From assembly GCF_000429605.1 (NCBI RefSeq), contig NZ_KE386925.1, positions 124,001 through 188,000 on the forward strand: a stretch of DNA of 64,000 nucleotides, written 5' to 3'. How positions within the stretch are numbered: position 1 is the first letter of the stretch; each line of letters opens with the position of its first letter. The notes under the pieces are model-generated. The model was not told the DNA's origin, did no database searches, and saw only the letters and a program-made list of their open reading frames with translations. The DNA is from Azonexus hydrophilus DSM 23864. Its GTDB lineage: Bacteria > Pseudomonadota > Gammaproteobacteria > Burkholderiales > Rhodocyclaceae. Below are positions 36,841-49,648 of this stretch, piece after piece. A program made the position numbers and the translations under genes.

Positions 36841-37568
36841 CAGTTTTCCTTGGCGGCGCCGTCAGGCATGAAGACGTAGCCGAAGCCCCACACGGTCTGC
36901 AGGTAGCGCGGCTGCGACGGGTCCTTCTCGATCAGCTTGCGCAGGCGGCTGACCTGGACGTCGATGGCGCGGTCAAAGGGGCCTTGCTCACGGCCCCGGG
37001 CCAGGGTCATCAACTTGTCGCGCGACAGCGGCTGGCGGGGATTCTGCAACAGCACCTTGAGCACGGCAAATTCACCGGTGGTCAACGGCAGCAGCTCGTC
37101 ACCGCGTTTCAGCGTGCGGGCGGAAAAATCGACTTCGAGATTGCCGAAGCGGATGCTTTCCAGGGTTTCCTCAGGCGCGCCGGGCGGCATGTTGCCCTGG
37201 CGGCGCAGGACAGCATGCACACGGGCGAGCAACTCGCGCGGATTGAAGGGCTTGGGCAGATAGTCGTCGGCGCCCATTTCCAGGCCGACGATGCGGTCCA
37301 CTTCGTCGCCCTTGGCCGTCAGCATGATGATCGGCGTGCGGTCTCCCTGGCCGCGCAGGCGCCGGCAGATCGACAAACCGTCTTCGCCCGGCATCATCAA
37401 ATCAAGGACGATCAGGTGGTAATGCTCGCGGCTGCGTGCCTTGTCCATTTGCTGACCGTCGCCGACCGCCTTGACGACAAAACCCTGTTCGCCGAGATAA
37501 CGGGTGAGCAGATCACGCAGGCGGGCGTCGTCGTCGACGACCAGGAGGTGTTGGTTGTTTTCGTTCAT
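36840..37568 (-). CDS. ompR: OmpR-family response regulator
   Basis: 242 residues. Receiver domain with acidic pocket VVDDDARLRD and phospho-Asp56 in IVLDLMMPGEDGLSI, followed by a winged-helix effector from about 140 (PLTTGEFAVLKVLLQNPRQPLSRDKLM; RAIDVQVSRLRKLIEKDP; VWGFGYVF). Length and sequence fit OmpR (239 in E. coli). It precedes envZ in the same transcript. Confidence 0.94.
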   Translation of the reverse strand: MNENNQHLLVVDDDARLRDLLTRYLGEQGFVVKAVGDGQQMDKARSREHYHLIVLDLMMPGEDGLSICRRLRGQGDRTPIIMLTAKGDEVDRIVGLEMGADDYLPKPFNPRELLARVHAVLRRQGNMPPGAPEETLESIRFGNLEVDFSARTLKRGDELLPLTTGEFAVLKVLLQNPRQPLSRDKLMTLARGREQGPFDRAIDVQVSRLRKLIEKDPSQPRYLQTVWGFGYVFMPDGAAKEN

Positions 37569-37729
37569 GCTCGAAGGATAGCGCCTGGCGGAAAATGGAA
37601 TGCAGTAAATGGTAACAAAGGATATCGACGAGCCGCGCCGGGAAACATTCGATTACAACTTGCCATGCAGCGATGGCGAAGGCGGATGGACAATGAGAGC
37701 GCTCCGAAAAGGATAGAATACGCCGCACC

Positions 37730-38023
37730 ATGAAGTCCCGCTCACTGATCCTGATTCTCTCGCTGATGGCGACCGCAGTCGCGCCGGCGCTGGCCGAGCC
37801 GCCGCGGCGCGAGTTGCCGCCCGAGGAAAAACGGGAAATACGCCAGCAGATGCGAGAGCACTGGCATCGCGAAAACACCGGCCCACAACGTCCTGACGAT
37901 GCGCGTCCGGCAAACTGGCGCGACTTGCCGCCCGAGGAGCGTCGCCGCTTGCGCGAGGAAATGCGCGAGCAGCACGACCGCGACGATCGCCGGGACAAGC
38001 GTCGCCCGCGCAAGGACGACTGA
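37730..38023 (+). CDS. Small exported, highly charged repeat protein
   Basis: 97 residues. A signal peptide (residues 1-22, MKSRSLILILSLMATAVAPALA) is followed by a very polar chain with two similar units: RELPPEEKREIRQQMREHWHR (about 27-47) and RDLPPEERRRLREEMREQHDR (about 64-84). The unit resembles a short helix of Spy/CpxP-like or DUF3106-type periplasmic proteins, but it is too short for a firm match. It stands between the divergent ompR and downstream tsaB, possibly linked to envelope stress. Confidence 0.75.
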   Translation: MKSRSLILILSLMATAVAPALAEPPRRELPPEEKREIRQQMREHWHRENTGPQRPDDARPANWRDLPPEERRRLREEMREQHDRDDRRDKRRPRKDD

Positions 38024-38061
38024 TACCGCTGCCTTGGGGCTCTCCGGTAGAATGTCGCCCC

Positions 38062-38748
38062 ATGCAGATACTCGCCCTGGAAACCTCCACCGAATCCGGC
38101 TCCTGCGCCTTGTGGCAGGACGGTGCGGTGATCGAACGCATTTGTCCGCCCGGACGCTCGCATTCGGAAACGCTGTTGCCGCTGGTGCGCGAATTGCTGG
38201 CCGAAAGCGGTATGGCGATCGGCCAGCTCGACGCGATTGCTTTCGATACCGGCCCCGGCGCCTTTACCGGCTTGCGCGTGGCCTGCGGTGCCGCTCAGGG
38301 ACTGGCAGTCGCCGCCGACTTGCCGCTGTTGCCGGTGGTCAGTCTGGAGGCCATGGCTGCTGCCACGGGTGCGGCTCGGGTGCTTTCATTGCTCGATGCC
38401 CGCATGGGCGAAGTTTACAGCGCCAGCTATCAGCGCCAGGGCGACGCCATGGTTCTGCAAGGCGAGATCCGGGTAACGGCACCGGACAATGTCGATCTGC
38501 CATCCGCCGACTGGCTGGCCTGCGGCAATGCGCTGACGGCCTATCCGGCGCTGGCTGAGCGCCTGGGCACTGCCGGACGGGTCTTGATGCCGGCCATCCT
38601 GCCCGAGGCTACGTGGCTGGCCCGTCTGGGCGCATTGAAATTTGCGGCCGGCGAGGGCATCGATCCGGCGCTGGCGGCGCCACTGTACATTCGCGACAAG
38701 GTGGCCAAGACGATCAGCGAACGTTTGAGCGAAGGCGGGCGCGCGTGA
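38062..38748 (+). CDS. tsaB: tRNA threonylcarbamoyladenosine biosynthesis protein TsaB
   Basis: 228 residues. Family pattern ILALETSTESGSCALW at the start and DAIAFDTGPGAFTGLRVACGAAQGLA in the middle. TsaB partners TsaD and TsaE in forming t6A at position 37 of ANN-decoding tRNAs. It overlaps rimI by four bases, a classical tsaB-rimI arrangement. Confidence 0.95.
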   Translation: MQILALETSTESGSCALWQDGAVIERICPPGRSHSETLLPLVRELLAESGMAIGQLDAIAFDTGPGAFTGLRVACGAAQGLAVAADLPLLPVVSLEAMAAATGAARVLSLLDARMGEVYSASYQRQGDAMVLQGEIRVTAPDNVDLPSADWLACGNALTAYPALAERLGTAGRVLMPAILPEATWLARLGALKFAAGEGIDPALAAPLYIRDKVAKTISERLSEGGRA

Positions 38749-39212
38749 ATCACCCGCTACCCTTGCTGACTGTCGAGTATTTTCCGATGGCCGAGTCCGA
38801 TCTCGACGCAGTGGCTGCGCTGGAAGCCTCGTTACAGGTTTTTCCCTGGACCCGGGGTAATTTTGCCGATTCCCTGCATGCCGGCTACAGCGCCTGGGTG
38901 GCGCGTCTGGGCGGCGAACTGATCGGGTTTTCGGTGGTGATGCGCGTGCTCGACGAAGCGCATCTGCTGAACATCGGCGTCGCCGGGAAATATCAGGGGC
39001 AGGGCTACGGTGCGCGTTTGCTGCGCAATGCCATGGACGCCGCCCGCATGGCCGGTACGCATCGGATGTTCCTTGAAGTCAGGCCGAGCAACGCACGCGC
39101 GGTCGAACTCTATCGCCATTTTGGCTTCCAGCAGCTGGGGGTTCGTCGGGAATATTATCCGGCCACCATCGGTCGCGAGGATGCGCTGGTTTTCGAAAAG
39201 GAGCTGGCATGA
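38745..39212 (+). CDS. rimI: Ribosomal protein S18 N-acetyltransferase RimI
   Basis: 155 residues from a GTG start at 38745 overlapping the tsaB stop; an ATG at 38787 would remove the first GNAT strand. The acetyl-CoA loop NIGVAGKYQGQGYGARLLRN and the VELYRHFGFQQLGVRREYYP tail are typical of RimI. It acetylates the alpha-amino group of S18. Overlap with the next gene is four bases. Confidence 0.94.
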   Translation: MNHPLPLLTVEYFPMAESDLDAVAALEASLQVFPWTRGNFADSLHAGYSAWVARLGGELIGFSVVMRVLDEAHLLNIGVAGKYQGQGYGARLLRNAMDAARMAGTHRMFLEVRPSNARAVELYRHFGFQQLGVRREYYPATIGREDALVFEKELA

Positions 39213-39940
39213 GCCTGAGCCGGGAACAGATGCTGGTCGAAATGGGCATCTCGCCCCTGTGGGTGCTGCGGGATGCGCTGCCGGCATCGGCGCCCGAGCC
39301 GCTACCGGTGGTCGCGGCAGAAGCACCGGCCGTGGAGCAAGCCCCGGAGCAGGCATTGCCATCAACCGCCGCCACCGAGACGATGGACTGGCCGGCATTG
39401 GACGCGGCGATCCGCGAATGCCGCAACTGCGGCCTGTGTCAGCAACGCAAGCAGGTAGTTCCCGGGGTGGGAGACCGCAATCCAGACTGGCTGTTCATCG
39501 GCGAGGGGCCGGGTGCGGAAGAGGACATGCGTGGAGAACCCTTCGTCGGGCAAGCCGGCAAGCTGCTTGATGCCATGCTGGCGGCGATCGATCTGGCTCG
39601 CGGTGAAAAGGTGTATATCGCCAATGCCGTGAAGTGCCGGCCGCCCAACAACCGCACGCCGGAGGCCGCCGAAATGGCAGCCTGCCGTCCCTGGCTGGAA
39701 CGCCAGATCGAGTTGCTCAAACCGCGGGTGATCGTGCTGCTCGGCAAGGCGGCCGTACATTCGGTGCTGGGCGATGACCGGGCGCTCGGCGCCATGCGCG
39801 GCCAGACTTTCGACTACAAGGGCATCCCTGTGGCGGTGACCTACCACCCGGCTTACCTGCTGCGCAATCTGCCGGACAAGGCCAAGGCCTGGGAAGATCT
39901 GCTGTTTGCCCGCCGCCTTCTGAACCGGGTAAATCAATAA
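39209..39940 (+). CDS. Uracil-DNA glycosylase, family 4 (Fe-S)
   Basis: 243 residues. The first 60 residues are a Pro/Ala-rich linker typical of this betaproteobacterial form. Then ECRNCGLCQQRKQVVPGVGD supplies cluster cysteines, FIGEGPGAEEDMRGEPFVGQ is motif A, and CRPPNNRTPEAAEMAACRPW and VTYHPAYLLRN complete the family. It removes uracil from DNA and carries a [4Fe-4S] cluster. It is the third gene of tsaB-rimI-udg. Confidence 0.92.
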   Translation: MSLSREQMLVEMGISPLWVLRDALPASAPEPLPVVAAEAPAVEQAPEQALPSTAATETMDWPALDAAIRECRNCGLCQQRKQVVPGVGDRNPDWLFIGEGPGAEEDMRGEPFVGQAGKLLDAMLAAIDLARGEKVYIANAVKCRPPNNRTPEAAEMAACRPWLERQIELLKPRVIVLLGKAAVHSVLGDDRALGAMRGQTFDYKGIPVAVTYHPAYLLRNLPDKAKAWEDLLFARRLLNRVNQ

Positions 39941-39948
39941 AATTAACA

Positions 39949-39965
39949 GCCCCTAGGGTAATACC
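39949..39965. promoter_or_regulatory. Overlapping palindromes upstream of the HPt gene
   Basis: CCCTAGGG (39950-39957) and GGGTAATACCC (39955-39965) overlap, 70 bases before the HPt start. Such compact symmetry is typical of a regulator site. The binding protein is unknown; the neighbouring NarL-type regulator is one candidate. Confidence 0.5.
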
Positions 39966-40034
39966 CGGTTCCCCCGGCATGCCTTTGTTTTTAAGCTATG
40001 ACGAACAACACAAAGAAGAAGAAGGTGTTCGTCC

Positions 40035-40436
40035 ATGTCGAATTCCATCGACGCAAACAACGGCGGGCCAATCTGCAATCTCGATTACCTGTTGGTCAAT
40101 CTTGGTCGTAATCGGGCAGCTGCCAATCGCTTGGTTCAGCTATTCCTTGAAAATCATCCGCAACTGGTTGCCCGGCTTGAACAAGCGGCAATGGATAACG
40201 ATATTTCCGCGATGCAGGATGTCGTTCACGACATCCGCGGCAGCTGTGTACTTTTTTCGGCGCACCGTGCCGTAGCGCTGGCGCGCGAGCTTGAATACGT
40301 CCTGCATTGTCACCGCCAGGATGGGACAGGTATCAACTGGCTGGCGCGCAGTGCTGCGCTGCGCAACGCGCTCACCGATGTACACGATGAGCTGAAGCGC
40401 TATCAGGAAGAAAGTCCGGTTTCCGACCTTAGTTGA
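40035..40436 (+). CDS. Stand-alone HPt phosphotransfer protein
   Basis: 133 residues. The four-helix HPt pattern is visible: NRLVQLFLENHPQLVARLEQA, then the phosphorylation helix DVVHDIRGSCVLFSAHRAVALARELE with His65. No receiver or kinase domain. It should pass phosphate between a hybrid kinase and a response regulator; no kinase is nearby. It converges on and overlaps by eight bases the end of a NarL-type regulator, a likely but unproven partner. Confidence 0.82.
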   Translation: MSNSIDANNGGPICNLDYLLVNLGRNRAAANRLVQLFLENHPQLVARLEQAAMDNDISAMQDVVHDIRGSCVLFSAHRAVALARELEYVLHCHRQDGTGINWLARSAALRNALTDVHDELKRYQEESPVSDLS

Positions 40437-41052
40437 GCAGGTCGTTCTGAACGGCGAAACGAGTCAGTCCGGTCACATCGTGGACGCCGATCCGCTGCAT
40501 CAGCCTCGCCCGATGAAATTCGACGGTCTTCGGGCTGATGCCGAGATCGCGGGCAATTTCCTTGGTGGTGTGCCCGTTGGCGACCAGACGCAGGATCTCG
40601 GTCTGGCGCGGGGTGAGTCCTTCGCAAGGCGAACCCGGATCGGTAACGGCTCGCTCGTTGATTTTTGACGACAGGAAGGGGCGTTGCTCCATCACTGCCA
40701 GCAAAGCCTGTTGCAACTCGTCGAGAATGAAATCCTTGAGCAGATAGCCGTTCGCGCCAGCCTCGAAAGCCTGGTCGACAATCTCCCGCCGATCGATGCT
40801 CGACAGGATCAGGATGCGCACATCCGAATTGCTGCGGCGAACCAGGCGAGCCACTTCAATGCCCGAAAGGCCTGGCATGGCGATGTCCAGCAGCACGACG
40901 TCAGGGCGGGTGCGTTCGATGTCGTCTACGGCCTGCCGGCCATCGGCGCATTCGGCAATCACCTGATAGCCGGGGAGCGATTCGAGCAATGCCCGAATGC
41001 CTGCGCGGACCAGCAAGTGGTCGTCTACTAAAACTATTCGCACGGTATTCAT
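40429..41052 (-). CDS. NarL/FixJ-type response regulator
   Basis: 207 residues from the ATG at 41052. Receiver with acidic VLVDDHLLVRAGIRALLES and phospho-Asp56 in VVLLDIAMPGLSGIEVARLV; LuxR-type helix-turn-helix near the end (GLTPRQTEILRLVANGHTTK, ARDLGISPKTVEFHRARLMQ). No cognate kinase lies beside it. The convergent HPt gene suggests phosphorelay input. Confidence 0.92.
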   Translation of the reverse strand: MNTVRIVLVDDHLLVRAGIRALLESLPGYQVIAECADGRQAVDDIERTRPDVVLLDIAMPGLSGIEVARLVRRSNSDVRILILSSIDRREIVDQAFEAGANGYLLKDFILDELQQALLAVMEQRPFLSSKINERAVTDPGSPCEGLTPRQTEILRLVANGHTTKEIARDLGISPKTVEFHRARLMQRIGVHDVTGLTRFAVQNDLLN

Positions 41053-41103
41053 CGTGCGGACAGCATATGCCAAAACCGACGCCTTGTGCCAGCCACTGGG
41101 GTT

Positions 41104-41724
41104 TTACCTTGGGGCGCCAAGCACCGGCATGGTTATGCCCAAGCGCAGGGAGAGCAGGCGTAGCAGAAAGACGATGCCCATCGCCGCCCAGGCTGCATTG
41201 ACCGCCGGCAGTCCGAGTTCCTGCATGGCAATCAGCGAAAGTGCGCCAACCCAGGCTGCCGTTGCATACAGTTCCCCTTTGAGGAAAATGCTGGGGACGT
41301 CATTGCACAGGATGTCGCGGAGCACGCCGCCGACCACGCCGGTGATCACGCCCATCAGGCTGGCGGCCAGCCAGGGTACGTGCCATTGCAACGCAATCTG
41401 GGTGCCGATGATCGTGAACAAGGCCAGTCCGATGGCGTCGGGAATCTGGAACAACTGGTGCGGCACGTTGACGCGGCGGACCACGAAAAAAGCGATCATG
41501 CCGGTGGCCAGGGCAGCCATCAGATAGGCCTGGTCGGCAACCCAGAAAACGTTGCGATCGAGCAGCAGGTCGCGGACCGTGCCGCCGCCCAGCGCCGTAG
41601 CCACGGCAACCAGCAATGCGCCAATCAGGTCCATCTGCTTGCGGCTGGCGTCGAGCACCCCGGTCAGCGCGTTGACTGCCACGGCGGACATGCCGACCCA
41701 GTAGAGCAGGGCGTCCATGCTCAT
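41104..41724 (-). CDS. TRIC-family (UPF0126) membrane protein, second copy
   Basis: 206 residues, same two-repeat layout as the riboswitch-controlled copy at 1627: GGGTVRDLLLDRN in the first half and GVVGGVLRDILCNDVP in the second, with about seven hydrophobic segments. It differs throughout, so it is an old paralogue. There is no glycine riboswitch before it; smpB ends one base upstream of its start, so it is read from the smpB side. Confidence 0.9.
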   Translation of the reverse strand: MSMDALLYWVGMSAVAVNALTGVLDASRKQMDLIGALLVAVATALGGGTVRDLLLDRNVFWVADQAYLMAALATGMIAFFVVRRVNVPHQLFQIPDAIGLALFTIIGTQIALQWHVPWLAASLMGVITGVVGGVLRDILCNDVPSIFLKGELYATAAWVGALSLIAMQELGLPAVNAAWAAMGIVFLLRLLSLRLGITMPVLGAPR

Positions 41725-41725
41725 G

Positions 41726-42175
41726 TCAGCGCAGCTTTTCCTTCATTGCCCGCTGAGCTTCACGCTTGCCTTCCTTTTCCTGCTGGTCGGCGCGTTTGTC
41801 GTATTGCTTCTTGCCCTTGGCCAGGCCGATTTCGAGCTTGATCCGGCCGCGCACGAAATGCAGGTCGAGCGGGACCAGCGCGTAGCCGGCACGCTCGACC
41901 TTGCCGATCAGCTTGCCGATCTCGCGCGCGTGCAGCAGCAACTTCCGGGTACGTACCGGGTCGTGGTGGTTGTGGGTCGATGCCGTCGACAGCGGGCTGA
42001 TGTGCATGCCGATCAGGAACAACTCGCCATGGCGGATGATGACGTAGGATTCCTTGATGTTCATGCGGCCAGCACGAATCGCCTTGACTTCCCAACCCTC
42101 AAGGACCATGCCCGCCTCATACTTCTCTTCAACGAAGTAATCGTGAAAGGCTTTTTTGTTGACCGTAATGCTCAT
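41726..42175 (-). CDS. smpB: SsrA-binding protein
   Basis: 149 residues. Typical SmpB blocks: [29 protein letters not shown], then [21 protein letters not shown], and the basic tail [20 protein letters not shown] that enters the ribosomal decoding site. It delivers tmRNA to stalled ribosomes. No ssrA gene is seen nearby. It is divergent from ratA, as in many proteobacteria. Confidence 0.97.
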   Translation of the reverse strand: MSITVNKKAFHDYFVEEKYEAGMVLEGWEVKAIRAGRMNIKESYVIIRHGELFLIGMHISPLSTASTHNHHDPVRTRKLLLHAREIGKLIGKVERAGYALVPLDLHFVRGRIKLEIGLAKGKKQYDKRADQQEKEGKREAQRAMKEKLR

Positions 42176-42235
42176 GCCGCCACGCGATCCATTAAAATCC
42201 GCGATTCTACAGGATTACAGGAACGCTGCCGCCGC

Positions 42236-42682
42236 ATGGCCCTGGTCGAAAAAACAGTCTTGATCGAACATTCTGCGCAGCAGATGTTTGAGTTGGTGGA
42301 TCGTTGCGAGGACTATCCGGCTTTTCTGCCGTGGTGCAGTCGCACCGAGCTCAAATTGCGCGACGACACGAAAACCGTGGCGACGCTGCACATCAATTAC
42401 CACGCAGTGAAGTCGAGTTTCACCACCGAGAACGACAAGGAATTCCCGACCCTGATGAAAATCCGTCTGGTCGATGGTCCGTTCCGACATCTAGAAGGGG
42501 CCTGGCATTTCCGCCCTTTGGCTGAAAATGCCTGCAAGATCGAGTTCAGGCTGCATTACGAGTTTTCCAGCAAATTGTTCGAGAAGATCATCGGTCCGGT
42601 GTTCAGCCATATTGCCAACACCTTTGTCGATGCCTTTGTGCGCCGCGCCGCGCAGGTCTATGGAGCCAAGCATGGCGGATGA
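42236..42682 (+). CDS. ratA: RatA/COQ10-like START-domain protein
   Basis: 148 residues. Start MALVEKTVLIEHSAQQMFELVDRCEDYPAFLPWC and end KIIGPVFSHIANTFVDAFVRRA match the RatA/YfjG polyketide-cyclase-like family, related to COQ10 lipid-binding proteins. E. coli RatA was described as a ribosome-association toxin, but a quinone-related housekeeping role is also proposed. The rnfH gene overlaps its end by 11 bases, as in E. coli. Confidence 0.92.
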   Translation: MALVEKTVLIEHSAQQMFELVDRCEDYPAFLPWCSRTELKLRDDTKTVATLHINYHAVKSSFTTENDKEFPTLMKIRLVDGPFRHLEGAWHFRPLAENACKIEFRLHYEFSSKLFEKIIGPVFSHIANTFVDAFVRRAAQVYGAKHGG

Positions 42683-42992
42683 AATGATCAACGTTGAAGT
42701 CTGTTACCCGCTGCCCAGCAAGCAGGAGGTTGTCCGTTTGCGCCTGCCCGCCGGCAGTGCACTGCAGCAGGCGGTGGCTGCATCCGGTCTGCTGGAGAAG
42801 TATCCGGAAATCGATCTGGCGAAGAACAAGTTCGGCATCTGGAACAAGTTGTCCAAACTCGACGCGGCCTTGCGCGACTTCGATCGTGTGGAAATCTATC
42901 GCCCGTTGATCGCCGACCCCAAGGAGGTGCGCAAGCAGCGGGCAGCCGAAGGCAAAGTCATGAAAAAGGGTGCCGGCGACGCCGACGCCTGA
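42672..42992 (+). CDS. rnfH: RnfH/RatB-family ubiquitin-fold protein
   Basis: 106 residues. Beta-grasp pattern INVEVCYPLPSKQEVVRLRL, GSALQQAVAASGLLEKYPEI, and RDFDRVEIYRPLIADPKEVRKQR match the RnfH/UPF0125 family next to ratA. Function is unsettled. It overlaps ratA by 11 bases and converges on the DUF4124 gene with three bases between. Confidence 0.9.
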   Translation: MADEMINVEVCYPLPSKQEVVRLRLPAGSALQQAVAASGLLEKYPEIDLAKNKFGIWNKLSKLDAALRDFDRVEIYRPLIADPKEVRKQRAAEGKVMKKGAGDADA

Positions 42993-42995
42993 GAT

Positions 42996-45027
<2,032 letters not shown>

Positions 45028-45046
45028 TCGTTCCAGTGTCCAGAAG

Positions 45047-45071
45047 GGCGGCTAATTCAGCCGCCTTTTTC
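45047..45071 (+). terminator. Intrinsic terminator between guaB and guaA
   Basis: GGCGGCT, loop AATTC, AGCCGCC, then TTTTT: a 7-bp GC stem with T run, ending 17 bases before the guaA ATG. Since guaB and guaA are commonly co-transcribed, it may act as a partial terminator or attenuator. Confidence 0.82.
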
Positions 45072-45087
45072 ATTCAAGGTTGTGAAC

Positions 45088-46722
45088 ATGTCCCACCAGA
45101 AAATCCTCATCCTCGATTTCGGTTCCCAGGTCACCCAGCTGATCGCCCGCCGCGTGCGCGAAGCCAAGGTCTTCTGCGAGATCCATCCCTACGACGTTTC
45201 CGACGAGTTCATCCGCAACTACGGCGCCAAAGGCATCATCCTTTCGGGCGGCCCGAGTTCGGTCACCGAGGGCGATACGCCACGGGCGCCGAAGATCGTT
45301 TTCGAACTGGGCATCCCGGTGCTCGGCATTTGCTACGGCATGCAGACCATGGCGCAGCAACTGGGCGGCCAGGTGATGACTGCCGAGGCGGCCGGCAAGG
45401 CGCGCGAATTCGGCTATTCCGAAGTGCGCGCACATGGCCATACGGCGTTGTTGAAGGACATCGCCGACTTCACCACGGCCGAAGGTCACGGCATGCTCAA
45501 GGTCTGGATGAGCCACGGTGATTCCGTGATGGAACTGCCGCCCGGCTTCAAGACCATGGCGTCCACGCCCTCCTGTCCGATCGCCGGCATGGCCGACGAA
45601 AGCCGCAAGTTCTACGCCGTGCAGTTCCACCCGGAAGTTACGCACACCGTGCAGGGCCGTGCCATCCTCGAAAGTTTCGTGCACGGCATCTGCGGCTGCG
45701 GCACCGACTGGGTGATGGGCGACTACATCGCCGAAGCCGTTGCCGCGATCCGCGCCCAGGTGGGCAGCGATGATGTCATCCTCGGCTTGTCCGGCGGCGT
45801 CGATTCCAGCGTTGCCGCGGCGCTGATTCACCGCGCCATCGGTGACCAGCTGACCTGCGTTTTCGTCGATCACGGCCTCTTGCGCCTCAACGAAGGCGAC
45901 ATGGTCATGGACATGTTCGCGCGCAACCTCGGCGTCAAGGTCATCCGCGTCGATGCGGTCGACGACTTCATGGGCAAGCTGGCCGGCGTCTCCGACCCGG
46001 AACAGAAGCGCAAGATCATCGGCAAGGAATTCGTCGAGGTCTTCCAGGCCGAATCGAAGAAGCTGGTGTCGGCAAAATGGCTGGCCCAGGGCACGATCTA
46101 TCCGGACGTGATCGAATCGGCCGGCAAGGGCAAGAAGGGCGCGCACACCATCAAGAGTCACCACAACGTCGGCGGCCTGCCGGAAGACATGCACCTGAAG
46201 CTGCTCGAACCGCTGCGCGAGCTGTTCAAGGACGAGGTCCGCGAACTCGGCGTCGCTCTCGGCCTGCCGCGCGAAATGGTCTATCGCCACCCGTTCCCCG
46301 GCCCCGGCCTGGGCGTGCGCATCCTCGGCGAAGTCACGCAGAAGGCCGCGCAACTGCTGCAGCGGGCCGACGCCATTTTCATCGATGAGCTGCGCGCGAC
46401 CGTGGCTACCGAACGCGATGTCGCGGCCGGCGCCTGCACCGAAGCTGATGTCGGCAAGACCTGGTACGACCTGACCAGCCAGGCCTTCGCCGTCTTCCTG
46501 CCGGTCAAGAGCGTCGGCGTGATGGGCGACGGCCGCACCTACGAGAACGTCGTCGCGCTGCGTGCCGTCGTTACCAGCGACTTCATGACCGCGCACTGGG
46601 CGCACCTGCCGTATGAACTCCTCGGCCGGGTGTCCAACCGGATCATCAACGAAGTGCGCGGGCTGAACCGGGTGGTGTACGACGTCTCCGGCAAACCGCC
46701 GGCGACGATCGAGTGGGAATGA
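45088..46722 (+). CDS. guaA: GMP synthase (glutamine-hydrolysing)
   Basis: 544 residues from the ATG at 45088; a GTG two codons earlier is less likely given AAGG spacing. Glutaminase domain with [15 protein letters not shown] (catalytic Cys) and [10 protein letters not shown], then the ATP-pyrophosphatase loop [20 protein letters not shown], and the C-terminal [20 protein letters not shown]. It aminates XMP to GMP. A strong terminator follows. Confidence 0.98.
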   Translation: MSHQKILILDFGSQVTQLIARRVREAKVFCEIHPYDVSDEFIRNYGAKGIILSGGPSSVTEGDTPRAPKIVFELGIPVLGICYGMQTMAQQLGGQVMTAEAAGKAREFGYSEVRAHGHTALLKDIADFTTAEGHGMLKVWMSHGDSVMELPPGFKTMASTPSCPIAGMADESRKFYAVQFHPEVTHTVQGRAILESFVHGICGCGTDWVMGDYIAEAVAAIRAQVGSDDVILGLSGGVDSSVAAALIHRAIGDQLTCVFVDHGLLRLNEGDMVMDMFARNLGVKVIRVDAVDDFMGKLAGVSDPEQKRKIIGKEFVEVFQAESKKLVSAKWLAQGTIYPDVIESAGKGKKGAHTIKSHHNVGGLPEDMHLKLLEPLRELFKDEVRELGVALGLPREMVYRHPFPGPGLGVRILGEVTQKAAQLLQRADAIFIDELRATVATERDVAAGACTEADVGKTWYDLTSQAFAVFLPVKSVGVMGDGRTYENVVALRAVVTSDFMTAHWAHLPYELLGRVSNRIINEVRGLNRVVYDVSGKPPATIEWE

Positions 46723-46734
46723 TCCCGGGAAAAT

Positions 46735-46765
46735 AAAAAACGCCCCTGAAACCAGGGGCGTTTTT
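46735..46765. terminator. Bidirectional terminator between guaA and the CaCA exchanger
   Basis: AAAAAA, CGCCCCTG, loop AAAC, CAGGGGCG, TTTTT: an 8-bp stem with A and T runs on both sides, so it can stop both convergent transcripts. Confidence 0.92.
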
Positions 46766-46767
46766 CT

Positions 46768-48920
<2,153 letters not shown>

Positions 48921-49648
48921 ATTTCCCTGCCGTCTGCGGCAAAGCTTTTCTCGTACAACACCATGTCGCCGGCCGCATTGCGCAGCAGCAGCGTCGAAGC
49001 GCGCGTGCCGTAATCCGGCGATTGCACGAAAACTGCCGACAGCAGCCTTTCCCAGGCCAGCGGCACGCCGGTATCCGGCAGGCGGTCGTCGGCTTCGATG
49101 CTACGGTCAGCCAGGAGTTCGAAGAAGGCGGTTTCATCGGGTAGCCGATCGAGCGCCCGGGAAAAGTTCTCGCGCGCCTTGAGCAGCTTCGGCCAGGGCG
49201 TGTCCAGGCGGTGGTTGGATAATCCATAAACACCCGGCGGCAGGCTGCGGTAGCCGGGGTCGCGATTGGAGGCGTAAACCAGCGTTTCCCGGTCGGCAAG
49301 CAGCAGGTTGAAGCCTGAGTAATCGCCCGGCGTCAGCGCTTCGGCGTAGGTCTGGGCCGCTTGCTGGTCGAGCAGAAAACGGGCAGTGAGTTCGCCGCGC
49401 GAGCGCTTTCCTTTGACAGCGCCGGGCTCGCGCACATTGGTGACGGCCGCGAAGCGACCGTCGCGGGTGGCGCCCAGCCAGGTGCCGCCGGCTTCGAGAT
49501 CGCGCCCGCCAAACACCCGCGCATCTTCTTCCCAGAAAGCGGCAGACGCCGTCGGCCGGGCATGAAACTCATCGCGGTTGGCGGCAACCACCAGCGGGTA
49601 AGCCGGATGGACCTGCCAGCCGACCAGGATCAGGCACATCGATCCTGG

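Noticed and set aside
41726-42240. tmRNA (ssrA) next to smpB
   Set aside because: The flanks are fully coding and show no tRNA-like ends or tag sequence.
42236-42992. ratA-rnfH as a mobile toxin-antitoxin module
   Set aside because: The pair beside smpB is a conserved chromosomal arrangement and RatA is COQ10-like; nothing suggests a mobile system.
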